Origin: Nocardiopsis flavescens
GTDB lineage: Bacteria; Actinomycetota; Actinomycetes; Streptosporangiales; Streptosporangiaceae
DNA: 64,000 nucleotides
Reading direction: 5' to 3'
NCBI RefSeq assembly: GCF_900141985.1
Contig: NZ_FQZK01000001.1
Span: forward strand, 186,001 to 250,000
This document shows, piece after piece, positions 7,157 through 15,422 of the stretch (the stretch's first letter is position 1; every line of letters starts with the position of its first letter). The notes beneath the pieces are model-generated. The model worked only from the letters and a program-made list of their open reading frames with translations, was not told the DNA's origin and searched no databases. The position numbers and the translations under genes are program-made.

Positions 7157-8284
7157 GTGGACAGTCCGGCACCCCCCGAGATCCGCACGACAGAGGCCGC
7201 GGCACCGCCGCGGGCCGCACCGGTCGCCTGGGCGGTGCTGGCCTGGTCGGCGGTGGCCCTCGCCCTGGGCCTGGGCTGGGCCGCCGGCCTGCTGCCGCCC
7301 GGGGTCCCCGCCGACGACGGGTTCGGCTCCCTCTACCGGGCCTGGGGCACCGGGGCCGCCGCCTGGATCACGCTGGCCCTGGGCGCCGCCGGGGCGGTGT
7401 GCGCGGTGGTGATGATGCGTCCGGGCCGGGGCGGCCGTGCCACGGCCTGCGCCGCCTGGGGGCTGTCGGCGGCGGTGGTGGTCCTGTTCGTCACCGGGAG
7501 CCTGCTGGCGTTCCTGGGCTATTCGATGATCATGCCCGTGGTGGGCTGGTTCGTGCCGGGGCTGCCCGGGATGTGGGTGGAGCAGGTGCTCGACCCCGAG
7601 AACCTGGGCCTGTTCTTCTTCGCCGCGGGCGCCGGTCTGTGGGCGGTGGCCGGACTGTCGGCCCTGCGGGCGGCCCGCGGCGCCTGCCCGGACTGCGGCC
7701 GGGACCACGGCTGGACCCCGGGCGCCGAGCACGCGACCCGGGTGCGGGCGCTGCGGGTGGGCCGGATCGCGGTGGCGGTCGCCTGCCTGAGCTCGCTGGC
7801 GTACCCGGCGCTGCGCTTCCCCTGGCTGCTGGGCCTGACCCCCGGCATGGGCGACGACTTCGCCGGGGTGCTGCGGGCCGAGCCCGGGACCCTGCTCCTG
7901 GGGGTCGGCCTGGGCTCGGCGGCGGTGGCGGGCACCGTCCTGACGACGGGGCTGGTGCTGCGCTGGGGCGTGCGGTTCCCGTTCTGGGCGGTGGGCCTGG
8001 CGGGGCGCCGGGTGCCGGTGGCGCTGGCCGTGGTCCCGGCGACCGCGGTGGCGGTCGCGCTGGTGGCGATGGGGCGCAGCATCATCGTGCAGCTCGCCCT
8101 GGGCCAGCAGGGCATGACGTCCTCGTCGGACCTGCACACCTGGGTGTTCCTGGGCATGGCGGTGTGGGGTGCGGCGCTGGCGGTGGCGGTGGCGGCCTAC
8201 GCGGTGCGCCGCCGCGGCGCGTGCTCCGTGTGCGGCAGGGGCCTGCCCGAGGCCGAGCCGCACGACCTGCGCGCCGCCGCCTGA
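7157..8284 (+). CDS. Polytopic membrane protein with two CxxC pairs
   Basis: Unrecognised. About 375 residues with roughly eight hydrophobic segments. Two CxxC pairs lie in soluble parts: CPDCGRDHG after segment four and CSVCGRGL in the C-terminal tail, like zinc-ribbon halves. The C-terminus is otherwise charged and cytosolic by the positive-inside rule. GTG at 7157 has GAGGAG 7 nt upstream; the longer frame from 7088 adds only an arginine-rich N-terminus. The gene is preceded by three stem-loops and followed by a strong bidirectional terminator, so it is probably monocistronic. Function unknown; a metal-linked membrane sensor or transporter accessory is possible but unproven. Confidence 0.85.
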   Translation: MDSPAPPEIRTTEAAAPPRAAPVAWAVLAWSAVALALGLGWAAGLLPPGVPADDGFGSLYRAWGTGAAAWITLALGAAGAVCAVVMMRPGRGGRATACAAWGLSAAVVVLFVTGSLLAFLGYSMIMPVVGWFVPGLPGMWVEQVLDPENLGLFFFAAGAGLWAVAGLSALRAARGACPDCGRDHGWTPGAEHATRVRALRVGRIAVAVACLSSLAYPALRFPWLLGLTPGMGDDFAGVLRAEPGTLLLGVGLGSAAVAGTVLTTGLVLRWGVRFPFWAVGLAGRRVPVALAVVPATAVAVALVAMGRSIIVQLALGQQGMTSSSDLHTWVFLGMAVWGAALAVAVAAYAVRRRGACSVCGRGLPEAEPHDLRAAA

Positions 8285-8299
8285 GCGCGGGCGCCCGTG

Positions 8300-8344
8300 C
8301 CCCGCGGCCCCGGACCCCGTGGACGGGGGTCCGGGGCCGCGGGG
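8300..8344. terminator. Bidirectional terminator, 19-bp stem
   Basis: CCCCGCGGCCCCGGACCCC (8300-8318) and its exact complement (8326-8344) with a 7-nt loop sit between the converging genes 7157-8284 and 8348-8938; the stem ends 3 nt before the stop codon of the minus-strand gene. Confidence 0.88.
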
Positions 8345-8347
8345 TGT

Positions 8348-8938
8348 TCAGCTGAAGAAGCCCGCCACGCCCCGGCCGGCCGCGTCCGCGGCCCGGCACC
8401 AGTCCATGCACGACTCGGCGGCCCGCAGCACCCGGGGGTCGATCCCGGCCCTGTCGGCGTCGGAGACCGCGGCCCACTGCTCCAGCGCCGCGCGGCACTG
8501 GGCCGTGCTCCACTCCCCGTAGCCGGGCAGGAGGTCGGGGGCCGGGACCGGATCGGGCGCGCGGCCGAACTGGAAGTCGGCGACGCCCACCGCGGTCACG
8601 CCGAGCGCGCGCAGCCCCTCGTCGACCGTCTCCGGCCAGCCGGACCGCATCGGGGAAAACTCGTTGTTGTTCAGGTACCGCCCGTGGAACTCGCAGATCC
8701 ACTTGTAGGCGTAGCCGTACACGGCGCCGTGCCCCGCCTCGAAGGGCCCGCCCTCGACGACCGCGCGGATCGCGTCGCGGACGGAGGGCCCGCCGTCCCC
8801 GCCGACCTGGTCGTCGAAGTCCTCCAGCCGCCGCTTGAACCGGCCGCCGATCATGCGGCGCAGCTTGTCGTCCCGCGAGCCCACGGAGGCGCGCAGGACG
8901 TCGAGGTCGACCACGTAGGTCGTCAGCGAGTAACTCAT
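8348..8938 (-). CDS. DUF7691-like protein
   Basis: A 196-residue soluble protein. The opening MSYSLTTYVVDLDVLRASVGS, the GYAYKWICEFHGRYLNN segment and the LGVTAVGVADFQFGR block are what I remember of the DUF7691 family in streptomycetes; the number is recalled, not searched. The family has no known function. ATG at 8938; no operon partner on the same strand. The 3' end abuts a strong terminator shared with the converging membrane-protein gene. Confidence 0.8.
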   Translation of the reverse strand: MSYSLTTYVVDLDVLRASVGSRDDKLRRMIGGRFKRRLEDFDDQVGGDGGPSVRDAIRAVVEGGPFEAGHGAVYGYAYKWICEFHGRYLNNNEFSPMRSGWPETVDEGLRALGVTAVGVADFQFGRAPDPVPAPDLLPGYGEWSTAQCRAALEQWAAVSDADRAGIDPRVLRAAESCMDWCRAADAAGRGVAGFFS

Positions 8939-8977
8939 GCGTGCACGCTAGCGGGCGCCGGGGACACGGCGGGGAGG

Positions 8978-9958
8978 TCAGGCCCCGTGCTCGACGAGCG
9001 GGGCGAGGCCGTCGACCAGGCGCTCCAGGCCCCAGGCGAAGATCCCGTCGACGTGGGTGGGGGCGGTCACGCTGTACACCAGCGGGTAGTCGCCCTCGGC
9101 CTCGTACTCCAGGAGTTCGGGGACCCGGGCCTGCCACCAGTCCTCGACGCCCACGCCCAGCTCGTCCTCCTCCACCACCGCCTGTGTGGCCTGGAGCGCC
9201 ATGCCCGAGGTGTAGGCCGACAGGATCGCGATGATGTCCAGGGCGGCGTCGGGGGAACGGCCCTGGGCGACGAGGACCCGCATGCCCCACTCGACGCTGG
9301 CCAGGATCGCGGGGGCGAAGACCGGGCCGCCCACCGTGGTCAGTGGAACCGCCCACGGGTGCGCGCGGTACAGCGCCCACTCCCGGGTCGCGAACAGCTC
9401 CAGGGCGGCGCGCCAGGGCTCGGGGGCCGGGTCGGGCAGGTCCAGCCCCCGGTAGACCCGGTCGATCATGGCGGCCACGAGCTCCTTCTTGCTGGCGACG
9501 TGGCGGTACAGGGCCATGGTGCTCACGCCCAGGTCGGTGGCCACCCGGCGCATGGACAGGGCCTGGACGCCCTCGGCGTCGGCGACGGCGATCGCGGTGT
9601 CGACGATGGCCTCCCTGGTGAGCCCGGGGTCGGGGGGACGGCGGCGGACGGCGGGCAGTTGCGGGCGCCGTGCCCGTGGCCGGGGCGCGGCGGGGCGCGC
9701 GGGGGCGTCGGACGGTGCGGTGCCGGCGGGGTCGCGCACGACGGTGCCGATCCCGCGCACCGCCTCGACCAGCCCCTGGGCGCGCAGGGCGGTGAGCGCC
9801 TTGGTGGCGGTGGCCATGGCCACGCCCCACTCGCGGGTGATCTCGCGGGTGGAGGGGACGCGCTCGCCCGGGGCGAGCGCGCCGGAGTCGATGCGCGCCC
9901 GGATGTCGGCGACGACCCGTTCGTAGGGCGAGGGGTCGCGCTGCGGCTGCTCGGTCAT
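8978..9958 (-). CDS. Dual-domain GntR-TetR transcriptional regulator
   Basis: A 326-residue regulator with two DNA-binding domains. Residues about 8-76 are a GntR winged helix (YERVVADIRARI, ERVPSTREITREWGVAMATATKALTALRAQGLV). After a Pro/Arg-rich linker (about 80-110) comes a TetR HTH (TREAIVDTAIAVADAEG, LSMRRVATDLGVSTMALYRHVASKKEL, about 112-160) and a tetracycline-repressor-type C-terminal ligand/dimer domain. Such fusions occur in actinomycetes. ATG 9958 has GGGAG at suitable distance. Three ACTAGT-centred palindromes in the divergent intergenic region are likely binding sites, so it probably represses itself and the DUF418 membrane gene at 10284. Confidence 0.92.
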   Translation of the reverse strand: MTEQPQRDPSPYERVVADIRARIDSGALAPGERVPSTREITREWGVAMATATKALTALRAQGLVEAVRGIGTVVRDPAGTAPSDAPARPAAPRPRARRPQLPAVRRRPPDPGLTREAIVDTAIAVADAEGVQALSMRRVATDLGVSTMALYRHVASKKELVAAMIDRVYRGLDLPDPAPEPWRAALELFATREWALYRAHPWAVPLTTVGGPVFAPAILASVEWGMRVLVAQGRSPDAALDIIAILSAYTSGMALQATQAVVEEDELGVGVEDWWQARVPELLEYEAEGDYPLVYSVTAPTHVDGIFAWGLERLVDGLAPLVEHGA

Positions 9959-10015
9959 CGGCGGCTCCCGTGTCGGTTTCTTTTTTCTCCGGAGGGTCCG
10001 GACCCGCGCGGCCAG

Positions 10016-10028
10016 TGTACTAGTGCAC
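10016..10028. promoter_or_regulatory. ACTAGT-centred operator, site 1
   Basis: TGTACTAGTGCAC, a dyad around ACTAGT, 58 bp upstream of the ATG of the GntR-TetR gene. It matches the GTnCACTAGTGnAC style of GntR (YtrA-type) sites. Confidence 0.7.
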
Positions 10029-10092
10029 CGTGCCCCGCACTCCCCCGCTGCTCGGCGACGGGTCCCCGGTTGCCGGTACTCCGATCACGTCG

Positions 10093-10116
10093 GTGCACTA
10101 GTGGCGCACTAGTGCT
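10093..10116. promoter_or_regulatory. ACTAGT-centred operators, sites 2 and 3
   Basis: GTGCACTAGTG (10093-10103) and GCGCACTAGTGCT (10104-10116) follow each other with centres 12 bp apart. Site 3 holds the perfect palindrome GCACTAGTGC. They lie upstream of a possible promoter for the DUF418 gene (TATAGT at 10171-10176 with TTAACC 19 bp before it). A further GTGTAC half-site overlaps that hexamer. Confidence 0.7.
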
Positions 10117-10283
10117 CTGATCTCGAAAAACCCTACTGTTCAGGGTTAACCGATCCGCCGATCATGTGTTTATAGTGTACGCATCAGGTGTTCGGCCCTG
10201 GTGCCCCGCGAGGGGCCCGTGGGCGCGTACATCGTCTCGACACCACCGGCCCCGGCCGACGCCCGACCCTCCAGGAGACCGCC

Positions 10284-11483
10284 ATGACCGGCACGCCCGT
10301 CCACGACCCCGCCGCCCCGGGGCCCGCCGCCGCGGACGGGAGCGGGAGCGCGAGCCCTGTCCCGGTCTCGCGCCGCCTGCTCGCGCCCGACCTGGCGCGG
10401 GGGGTGATGCTCCTGTTCATCGCCCTGGCCCACGTGCACATCTTCAGCCTGTTCGTGGGCGGTGAGAACAGCGCCCGCGACACCGTCGCCGACCAGGTCG
10501 TCACGGCGGCCACGATCATGCTCGTGGACTTCCGCTCGTACCCGATGTTCGCCGCGCTGTTCGGCTACGGCCTGGCGCAGATCCACGCGCGCCGCACCGC
10601 CCAGGGCCTGCCCCGGCCCCGGGTGAGCGCGCTGGTGCGCCGCCGCGGGGCGTGGATGGTGGTGTTCGGCGTCGCGCACGCCGCCCTGCTGTTCCTCGGC
10701 GACATCCTGGCCGTCTACGGGACGATCGCGCTGGTCTTCGCCGGGGTGCTGTACTGGAGGGACCGCTCCCTGGTGACGCTGGCGGTGCTGTGGCTGCCGC
10801 TGCCGCTGGTGGCGAGCGCCCTGGAGGGGTACTCCCGGTTCACCTCCGGCGCCAGCTACCTGCCGCCCGCGGAGCCCGGGGTGCTGAACGAGATGGTCCA
10901 CCGCCTCATGGTGTTCCCGTTCATCTCGGTGCTGATGTTCGCGAGCACCGTGGTGCCCTTCGTGATCGGCGTCCTGGCCGCCCGGCACCGGCTGCTGGAC
11001 GAGCCGCACCGGCACCTGCGGCTGCTGCGGTCGGCCGCGTTCGCCGGCATCCCGCTGGCGGTACTGGGCGGCCTGCCCATGGCGCTGGCCAAGGTGGGGG
11101 TGTGGACGGACCCCACGGACCTCCAGGCGCTGCTGTCCGTCGGCGCGCACCAGGTGACCGGCTACGCGGGCGGCCTCGGGTACGCGGCGCTCATCGCCCT
11201 GTTCGCGGTGCGCGCGGCGGACCGGCGGGGGCCGGTGGTGACGGCGCTGTCGGCTCTGGGGCAGCGGTCGCTGACGTTCTACCTGGCGCAGTCGGTGGTG
11301 TGGACGGTGCTGTTCGCCTCCTACACGCTGCACCTGCACGTGTCCCCGCCGGAGGGCGTGGGGATCGCGGTGGCGGTGTGGGTGTGCAGCGCGGTGGCCG
11401 CCGACCTCATGCGCCGCCGCGGCACGCGGGGCCCGGCGGAGGTGGCGCTGCGCCGCCTCACCTACTCCCGGGCGTCCCGGTGA
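10284..11483 (+). CDS. DUF418 domain membrane protein
   Basis: A 399-residue protein with about ten hydrophobic segments and the DUF418 (YeiB-like) features: RRLLAPDLARGVMLLFIALAH near residue 32 and the C-terminal LGQRSLTFYLAQSVVW near residue 330. YeiB-type proteins are membrane acyltransferase-like or transport-linked proteins of unknown role. ATG 10284 has AGGAG 6 nt upstream. Divergent from the GntR-TetR regulator across three shared operators, so it is the likely regulated target. It ends in a 52-bp perfect palindrome. A related DUF418 gene is at 19275-20522. Confidence 0.9.
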   Translation: MTGTPVHDPAAPGPAAADGSGSASPVPVSRRLLAPDLARGVMLLFIALAHVHIFSLFVGGENSARDTVADQVVTAATIMLVDFRSYPMFAALFGYGLAQIHARRTAQGLPRPRVSALVRRRGAWMVVFGVAHAALLFLGDILAVYGTIALVFAGVLYWRDRSLVTLAVLWLPLPLVASALEGYSRFTSGASYLPPAEPGVLNEMVHRLMVFPFISVLMFASTVVPFVIGVLAARHRLLDEPHRHLRLLRSAAFAGIPLAVLGGLPMALAKVGVWTDPTDLQALLSVGAHQVTGYAGGLGYAALIALFAVRAADRRGPVVTALSALGQRSLTFYLAQSVVWTVLFASYTLHLHVSPPEGVGIAVAVWVCSAVAADLMRRRGTRGPAEVALRRLTYSRASR

Positions 11484-11503
11484 CCCGGGTGCCCTGAGTC
11501 ACT

Positions 11504-11555
11504 CCTGGAGGGGCCCGGTCCGCCGCCCGCGGGCGGCGGACCGGGCCCCTCCAGG
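11504..11555. terminator. 52-bp perfect palindrome terminator
   Basis: Bases 11504-11529 are followed immediately by their exact reverse complement (11530-11555), giving 26 pairs before allowing for the turn. It begins 20 nt after the DUF418 stop. The stretch 11556-11772 up to the TetR stop holds nothing recognisable. Confidence 0.88.
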
Positions 11556-11772
11556 ACCGCGTCGCAGACCAGGGCCGGACACCTCCGGCGCGGTCCCCGT
11601 TCCACGGCGCGACCAGGGGTCGGCGCACATGGTCCGCCTTCCGGGCGGGGCCGCGGCGTGCGCACGGGACGCCTCCGCCGCGGGAGGCCGCCGGCGCTCC
11701 GGAGCACGACCGCCCGGGACCGCGCGCCGGGCGGCGGCCCCGGGGCGCTCCGGTGTTCCCCCCGGGCCGGGC

Positions 11773-12336
11773 TCAGCGGGGGGCCAGCACCCCCTCCAGG
11801 GTCAGCCGCAGCAGCCGCCGCCCCTGTTCCGCGGGGTCGGGGCGGCCCTCGGTCGCCAGCGAGATGCCGGTGACCAGGGCCAGCAGGTCCTCCGTCGTCA
11901 CCCCCGGCGCCACCGCGCCGGCCCGCGCGGCGCGCTCCAGCAGCGGAGCGGCGGCGGCCGAGAGCCGGACCGTGCAGCCCTCGTCGTCGCCGTCCTCCAC
12001 GAGCCCCTCCGCGACCAGGGCCCCGGCCATCCCCCGCGAGGAGGTCCCGTAGTCGGTGAACGCCTCCAGCCACAGCACCAGGGCCCGGCGCGGGTCCGGG
12101 TCCGCGGCCAGTTCCACGGCGTACTCCGCCAGCGCCCCGATCCGCTGCGCGAACACCGCCTGGAGCAGTTCCCGGCGCCCGGGGAAGTGCCGGCGCACGG
12201 TGGCCGACCCCACCCCGGCCACCCGGGCGATCTTCTCCAGCGAGGCGTCGGCCCCGTGCGCCGCGACCTCCGCCTCGGCCACCTCCAGGATGCGCGCGTG
12301 GTTGCGCCGGGCGTCGGCCCGTTTGACCACCGCCAT
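11773..12336 (-). CDS. TetR-family regulator
   Basis: A 187-residue TetR repressor. The HTH is RADARRNHARILEVAEAEVA... ASLEKIARVAGVGSATVRRHFPGRRELL (residues about 5-55); the C-terminal ligand domain follows. ATG 12336 has AGGAGA upstream. Divergent from an NmrA-type reductase gene; two operator palindromes in the 131-bp gap overlap the reductase promoter, so repression of both genes is likely, with an aldehyde, quinone or other electrophile as a plausible inducer given the target. Confidence 0.92.
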   Translation of the reverse strand: MAVVKRADARRNHARILEVAEAEVAAHGADASLEKIARVAGVGSATVRRHFPGRRELLQAVFAQRIGALAEYAVELAADPDPRRALVLWLEAFTDYGTSSRGMAGALVAEGLVEDGDDEGCTVRLSAAAAPLLERAARAGAVAPGVTTEDLLALVTGISLATEGRPDPAEQGRRLLRLTLEGVLAPR

Positions 12337-12384
12337 GTCGTCTCCTCTCCGCTCCTCCGCCGGGCCCGGTGCGGTCCGTGCGCG

Positions 12385-12444
12385 TTGCCAAACGGCGGGG
12401 CCCTCCGTTATGTTAGCGACTCCAAACGGCGGGCCCCGCCGTTT
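12385..12444 (+). promoter_or_regulatory. Promoter with two TetR operators
   Basis: TTGCCA (12385-12390), 18 bp, TATGTT (12409-12414) form a sigma-70-like promoter for the NmrA-type gene. Operator O1, AAACGG...CCGTTA (12390-12410), fills the spacer. O2 at 12424-12444 is a perfect 21-bp palindrome with arms AAACGGCGGG/CCCGCCGTTT just downstream of the expected start site. Centres are 34 bp apart. Confidence 0.8.
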
Positions 12445-12467
12445 ATCGCTCCCACCCTGGAGGCACC

Positions 12468-13430
12468 ATGTCCGACACACCCGGGCCCCGTCCGGCCGAC
12501 GCCGCCGCCGACGGCCGCCCCGTCCTGGTCACCGGGGCGACCGGCCGCCAGGGCGGCGCCGCGGCCCGCGCCCTGCTCGCGGCGGGCACGCCCGTACGGG
12601 CCCTGGTCCGCGACCCCGGGACGGCGCGGGCGCGGGCGGTGGCGGCCCTGGGCGCCGAGACCGTCACCGGAGACCTCGCCGACCGCGGCTCCCTGGTACG
12701 GGCCGCCCGCGGCGCCCGGGCCGTGTTCTCGGTGCAGATGCCCGACCCGGCCACCGGCGGGTTCGAGGGCGAGCTGGAACAGGGCACCAACCTCATCGGG
12801 GCGGCGCTGGAGGCCGGCGTCCCGCAGTTCGTCTACACCTCGGTCTCCAGCGCCGGCTCCCACACCGGGGCCCCCGGGTGGGCCGAGGGGCGGTGGGCGG
12901 CGATGGAGCCGGTGTACTCCACCAAGGCGGCGCTCCAGGACCGGCTCCGCGCGGCGGGCTTCCCGCGGTGGACGATCATCCGCCCCGGCACCTTCATGGG
13001 GAACTTCCTGCCCGAGGAGGAGTTCATGTTCCCGCGCGGCGTCGGGGAGGGCCTCGTCTCCGTCATCAGGCCGGGCACCCGCCTGGCGCTCGTGGCGGTC
13101 GAGGACATCGGCGCGGCCGTGGCCGCCGCCGTCGCCGATCCGGAGCGGTTCCACGGCGTGGAGCTGGACCTGGCCGGCGACCACCTGTCGATGGCCGAGA
13201 TCGCGGCGACCCTGTCGCGGGTGCTGGGCCTGGACCTGCAGGCCCCGGACATGACGCTGGAGCAGGCGCTCGCCGCCGGGCTGCACCCGACGGCCGTCGG
13301 CCACGACTGGCTGAACGCGGTCCCCCAGCCGGGGCGCCCCGCCGACGCCCGGAGGCTGGGGCTGGACGTGACCCCGTTCGAGCGGTGGGTCCGCGAGCAC
13401 GCGGACGCCTTCGCCCCGCGGCGCGGCTGA
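12468..13430 (+). CDS. NmrA-like NAD(P)-binding oxidoreductase
   Basis: A 320-residue atypical short-chain dehydrogenase of the NmrA/HSCARG group. The Rossmann motif is VLVTGATGRQGGAAARALL (residues about 20-38), followed by VRALVRDP for the NADP ribose side and VPQFVYTSVSSAGSH in place of the usual catalytic Ser-Tyr-Lys arrangement. Members act as NADPH sensors or as quinone/azo reductases. ATG 12468 has GGAGG 5 nt upstream. It is the only gene on the target side of the divergent TetR gene. A hairpin shared with the HU gene ends it. Confidence 0.9.
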   Translation: MSDTPGPRPADAAADGRPVLVTGATGRQGGAAARALLAAGTPVRALVRDPGTARARAVAALGAETVTGDLADRGSLVRAARGARAVFSVQMPDPATGGFEGELEQGTNLIGAALEAGVPQFVYTSVSSAGSHTGAPGWAEGRWAAMEPVYSTKAALQDRLRAAGFPRWTIIRPGTFMGNFLPEEEFMFPRGVGEGLVSVIRPGTRLALVAVEDIGAAVAAAVADPERFHGVELDLAGDHLSMAEIAATLSRVLGLDLQAPDMTLEQALAAGLHPTAVGHDWLNAVPQPGRPADARRLGLDVTPFERWVREHADAFAPRRG

Positions 13431-13464
13431 GCGGGCGGGGTGCCGCCGGGGCCCGACACACGAA

Positions 13465-13492
13465 CGCCCCCGCGCACGGGTGCGCGGGGGCG
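13465..13492. terminator. Bidirectional terminator
   Basis: CGCCCCCGCGCA (13465-13476), CGGG loop, TGCGCGGGGGCG (13481-13492): a perfect 12-bp stem between the converging NmrA-like and HU genes. Confidence 0.88.
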
Positions 13493-13523
13493 GGTCACGG
13501 CCGGGCCGGGGCCCGGGAAGGGG

Positions 13524-13796
13524 TCAGTTCACCGCGTCCTTGAGGCCCTTGCCCGCCTTGAAGGCGGGCACCCGGGCGGCGGCGATCTTGATCTCCGCGC
13601 CGGTCTGGGGGTTGCGGCCCGTGCGCGCGGCCCGGTCCCGGACCTCGAAGGTGCCGAAACCGACCAGCGTGACGTCGTCGCCCTGCTTCAGGGCGCCGGT
13701 GATGGCCGCGATGGTGGCGTCCAGGGCCTTGGCCGCCTGCGCCTTGGGCAGGTCGGCGGTTTCCGCGATGGTGTCGATGAGTTCGCTCTTGTTCAT
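13524..13796 (-). CDS. hup: HU-family nucleoid protein
   Basis: A 90-residue HU protein: [51 protein letters not shown] and the closing [15 protein letters not shown]. It binds DNA as a dimer through beta arms whose tip carries the RNPQTG motif. There is no lysine-rich C-terminal extension, so it is the short HupA/Hbs type rather than the long HupS/Lsr2-like form. ATG 13796. Upstream 13797-13982 holds an AT-richer patch (TTCGGGTCACATTGCACTG near 13890) likely to be its promoter region; exact boxes are not clear. Confidence 0.96.
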   Translation of the reverse strand: MNKSELIDTIAETADLPKAQAAKALDATIAAITGALKQGDDVTLVGFGTFEVRDRAARTGRNPQTGAEIKIAAARVPAFKAGKGLKDAVN

Positions 13797-13982
13797 GGTG
13801 TCCTGCCTATCGGCTGTGGTCCGCCGAGGCGAGTACGACACGCCACGGGTGCCGGGTTCGCGGGGGTTCGGGACCTGTGGCGCGGAGATTCGGGTCACAT
13901 TGCACTGTTTTCGGGGCTCATCCTCAGGTTTCAGCCGCCGTGGGGAGGCTGAACGGGCCGTGCGTTGCAGGGCCCGCCCGGC

Positions 13983-14849
13983 TCATGCGGTGACCGCGTC
14001 CCGCACGAACCCCCTCAGGTGGGCGCGCACCGCCTCCGGCCGCTCCAGCCAGGGCTCGTGCCCGGCGTCCCCCACCTGGACCAGGGGCAGCGAGAGCCGG
14101 CGCGCGAGCGCCTCCAGCGCGGACACCGGGCGGGGGTCCCGGGCGCCGGCCAGGATCGCGGCCCGTGCCGGCAGGCACCGTCCCAGTTCGTCCAGGCGGG
14201 CGTCGAGCGGGTCCCGGCGCGCCTGCTCCCCCAGCTCCGCGTTCATGGCCCAGTTGACCGGGCGGCGCAGCCGGGCGGCTCGCGCCGCACGGGACCTGCC
14301 CCGCTCCGGGTCGGCGTGGTCGGTGGACCAGGCCAGGGTGAGCAGTTCCACCTCCTGCTCCCCCGTGCGATGCATCCCCTCCAGGGCGACCAGGCGTTCC
14401 CGCTCCCGCGGGGACATGCGGCGGGCGCGCTCGGCCCGGTACCCGGCGCGCCAGTCCCCGGTGAAGGGGCCGCACACGAACTGCACCGCGGCGGCCCTGC
14501 CGGGGTGGCGCAGACAGAACCGGGCGGCCAGGTCGGCGCCGTAGGAGTGACCGACCAGGACCGCGGAGGGCGCGTCCCAGGCGTCGAGCAGCGCGGCGAG
14601 GTCGTCGGCGTGCCGGGCGAGGGTGTGGCGGCCCCGCCAGGGCGAGCGGCCGGTGCCGCGCTGGTCGTAGCGGTGCACCCGGGTGAGGTCGGCGACCATG
14701 GGGGCCAGGTCGCCCAGGTAGTCGGGCAGGCCTGGGCCGCCGTGCAGGAGCACCACGGGAGGGCGGCCGCGGGCGTGGCCGAGCGCCGTCCAGTGCAGCC
14801 GGGCGCCGTCGCCCACCGGAGTGAGGCCGTGCGTCCGCGGAAGGGTCAC
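13983..14849 (-). CDS. Alpha/beta hydrolase, prolyl aminopeptidase-like (S33)
   Basis: A 288-residue alpha/beta hydrolase. The oxyanion-hole segment is VVLLHGGPGLPDY (residues about 33-45), the nucleophile elbow GHSYGAD (about 101), the acid probably in GARDPRPV and the histidine in GDAGHEPWLE near residue 262. HGGPG is typical of proline iminopeptidases but the cap lacks further hallmarks I can identify, so the substrate is open. Start GTG 14849; the ribosome site (GGTAGG, about 9 nt) is weak. Downstream of the HU gene by direction but transcribed separately from it. Confidence 0.9.
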   Translation of the reverse strand: MTLPRTHGLTPVGDGARLHWTALGHARGRPPVVLLHGGPGLPDYLGDLAPMVADLTRVHRYDQRGTGRSPWRGRHTLARHADDLAALLDAWDAPSAVLVGHSYGADLAARFCLRHPGRAAAVQFVCGPFTGDWRAGYRAERARRMSPRERERLVALEGMHRTGEQEVELLTLAWSTDHADPERGRSRAARAARLRRPVNWAMNAELGEQARRDPLDARLDELGRCLPARAAILAGARDPRPVSALEALARRLSLPLVQVGDAGHEPWLERPEAVRAHLRGFVRDAVTA

Positions 14850-15002
14850 GGACGCGAACCTACCGGACCCGACACCGTGGACGGACGGCGGAACCGGGCG
14901 CCGGCCGGAAGGGCTTCGCCGGGCCGCGGGAAACCCGGGCGCCGACACCCGTGATCCGGCAGAGTGGGAGGGCCGGGACCACCGCCGAAAACGGGAGAAG
15001 AC

Positions 15003-15392
15003 ATGGCCGCCAAGTTCACCGAGCTCGCGTTCGACTGCGCGGACCCCTCCGCGCTCGCCCGCTTCTGGTGCGCGGTACTGGAGTACGAGGTGCAGAGCGA
15101 GGAGGACGACTTCATCTCCATCGGATCGCCCGCCGTGCCCGAGGGCCGGGAGCGGGTCGGGCCGGTGCCGCCGGCGCTGACGTTCGCGCGGGTGCCGCAG
15201 GGCAAGAGCGGCAAGAACCGGCTGCACGTCGACGTCAACCCCACCGACAGGGACCAGGCGGAGGAGGTGCGGCGCCTGCTCGACCTGGGCGCCCGCCGCG
15301 TCGACGTCGGCCAGGGCGAGGACGTCACCTGGGTCGTGCTGGCCGACCCGGAGGGCAACGAGTTCTGTGTCCTGGCGGGCCGCCACCCCTGA
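15003..15392 (+). CDS. VOC-family protein (glyoxalase/bleomycin-resistance fold)
   Basis: A 129-residue VOC protein: FTELAFDCADPSALARFWCAVLEYEV opens the first half and VDVGQGEDVTWVVLADPEGNEFCVL closes the second. Possible metal ligands are limited (a His in RLHVDV and a Glu in GNEF), as in the many actinomycete paralogues of unknown substrate. ATG 15003 has GGGAGAAG upstream. Divergent from the hydrolase gene across 153 bp. Confidence 0.88.
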   Translation: MAAKFTELAFDCADPSALARFWCAVLEYEVQSEEDDFISIGSPAVPEGRERVGPVPPALTFARVPQGKSGKNRLHVDVNPTDRDQAEEVRRLLDLGARRVDVGQGEDVTWVVLADPEGNEFCVLAGRHP

Positions 15393-15422
15393 CCCGGGCG
15401 GGGCGCGGGCGGGCTCCCGCCG

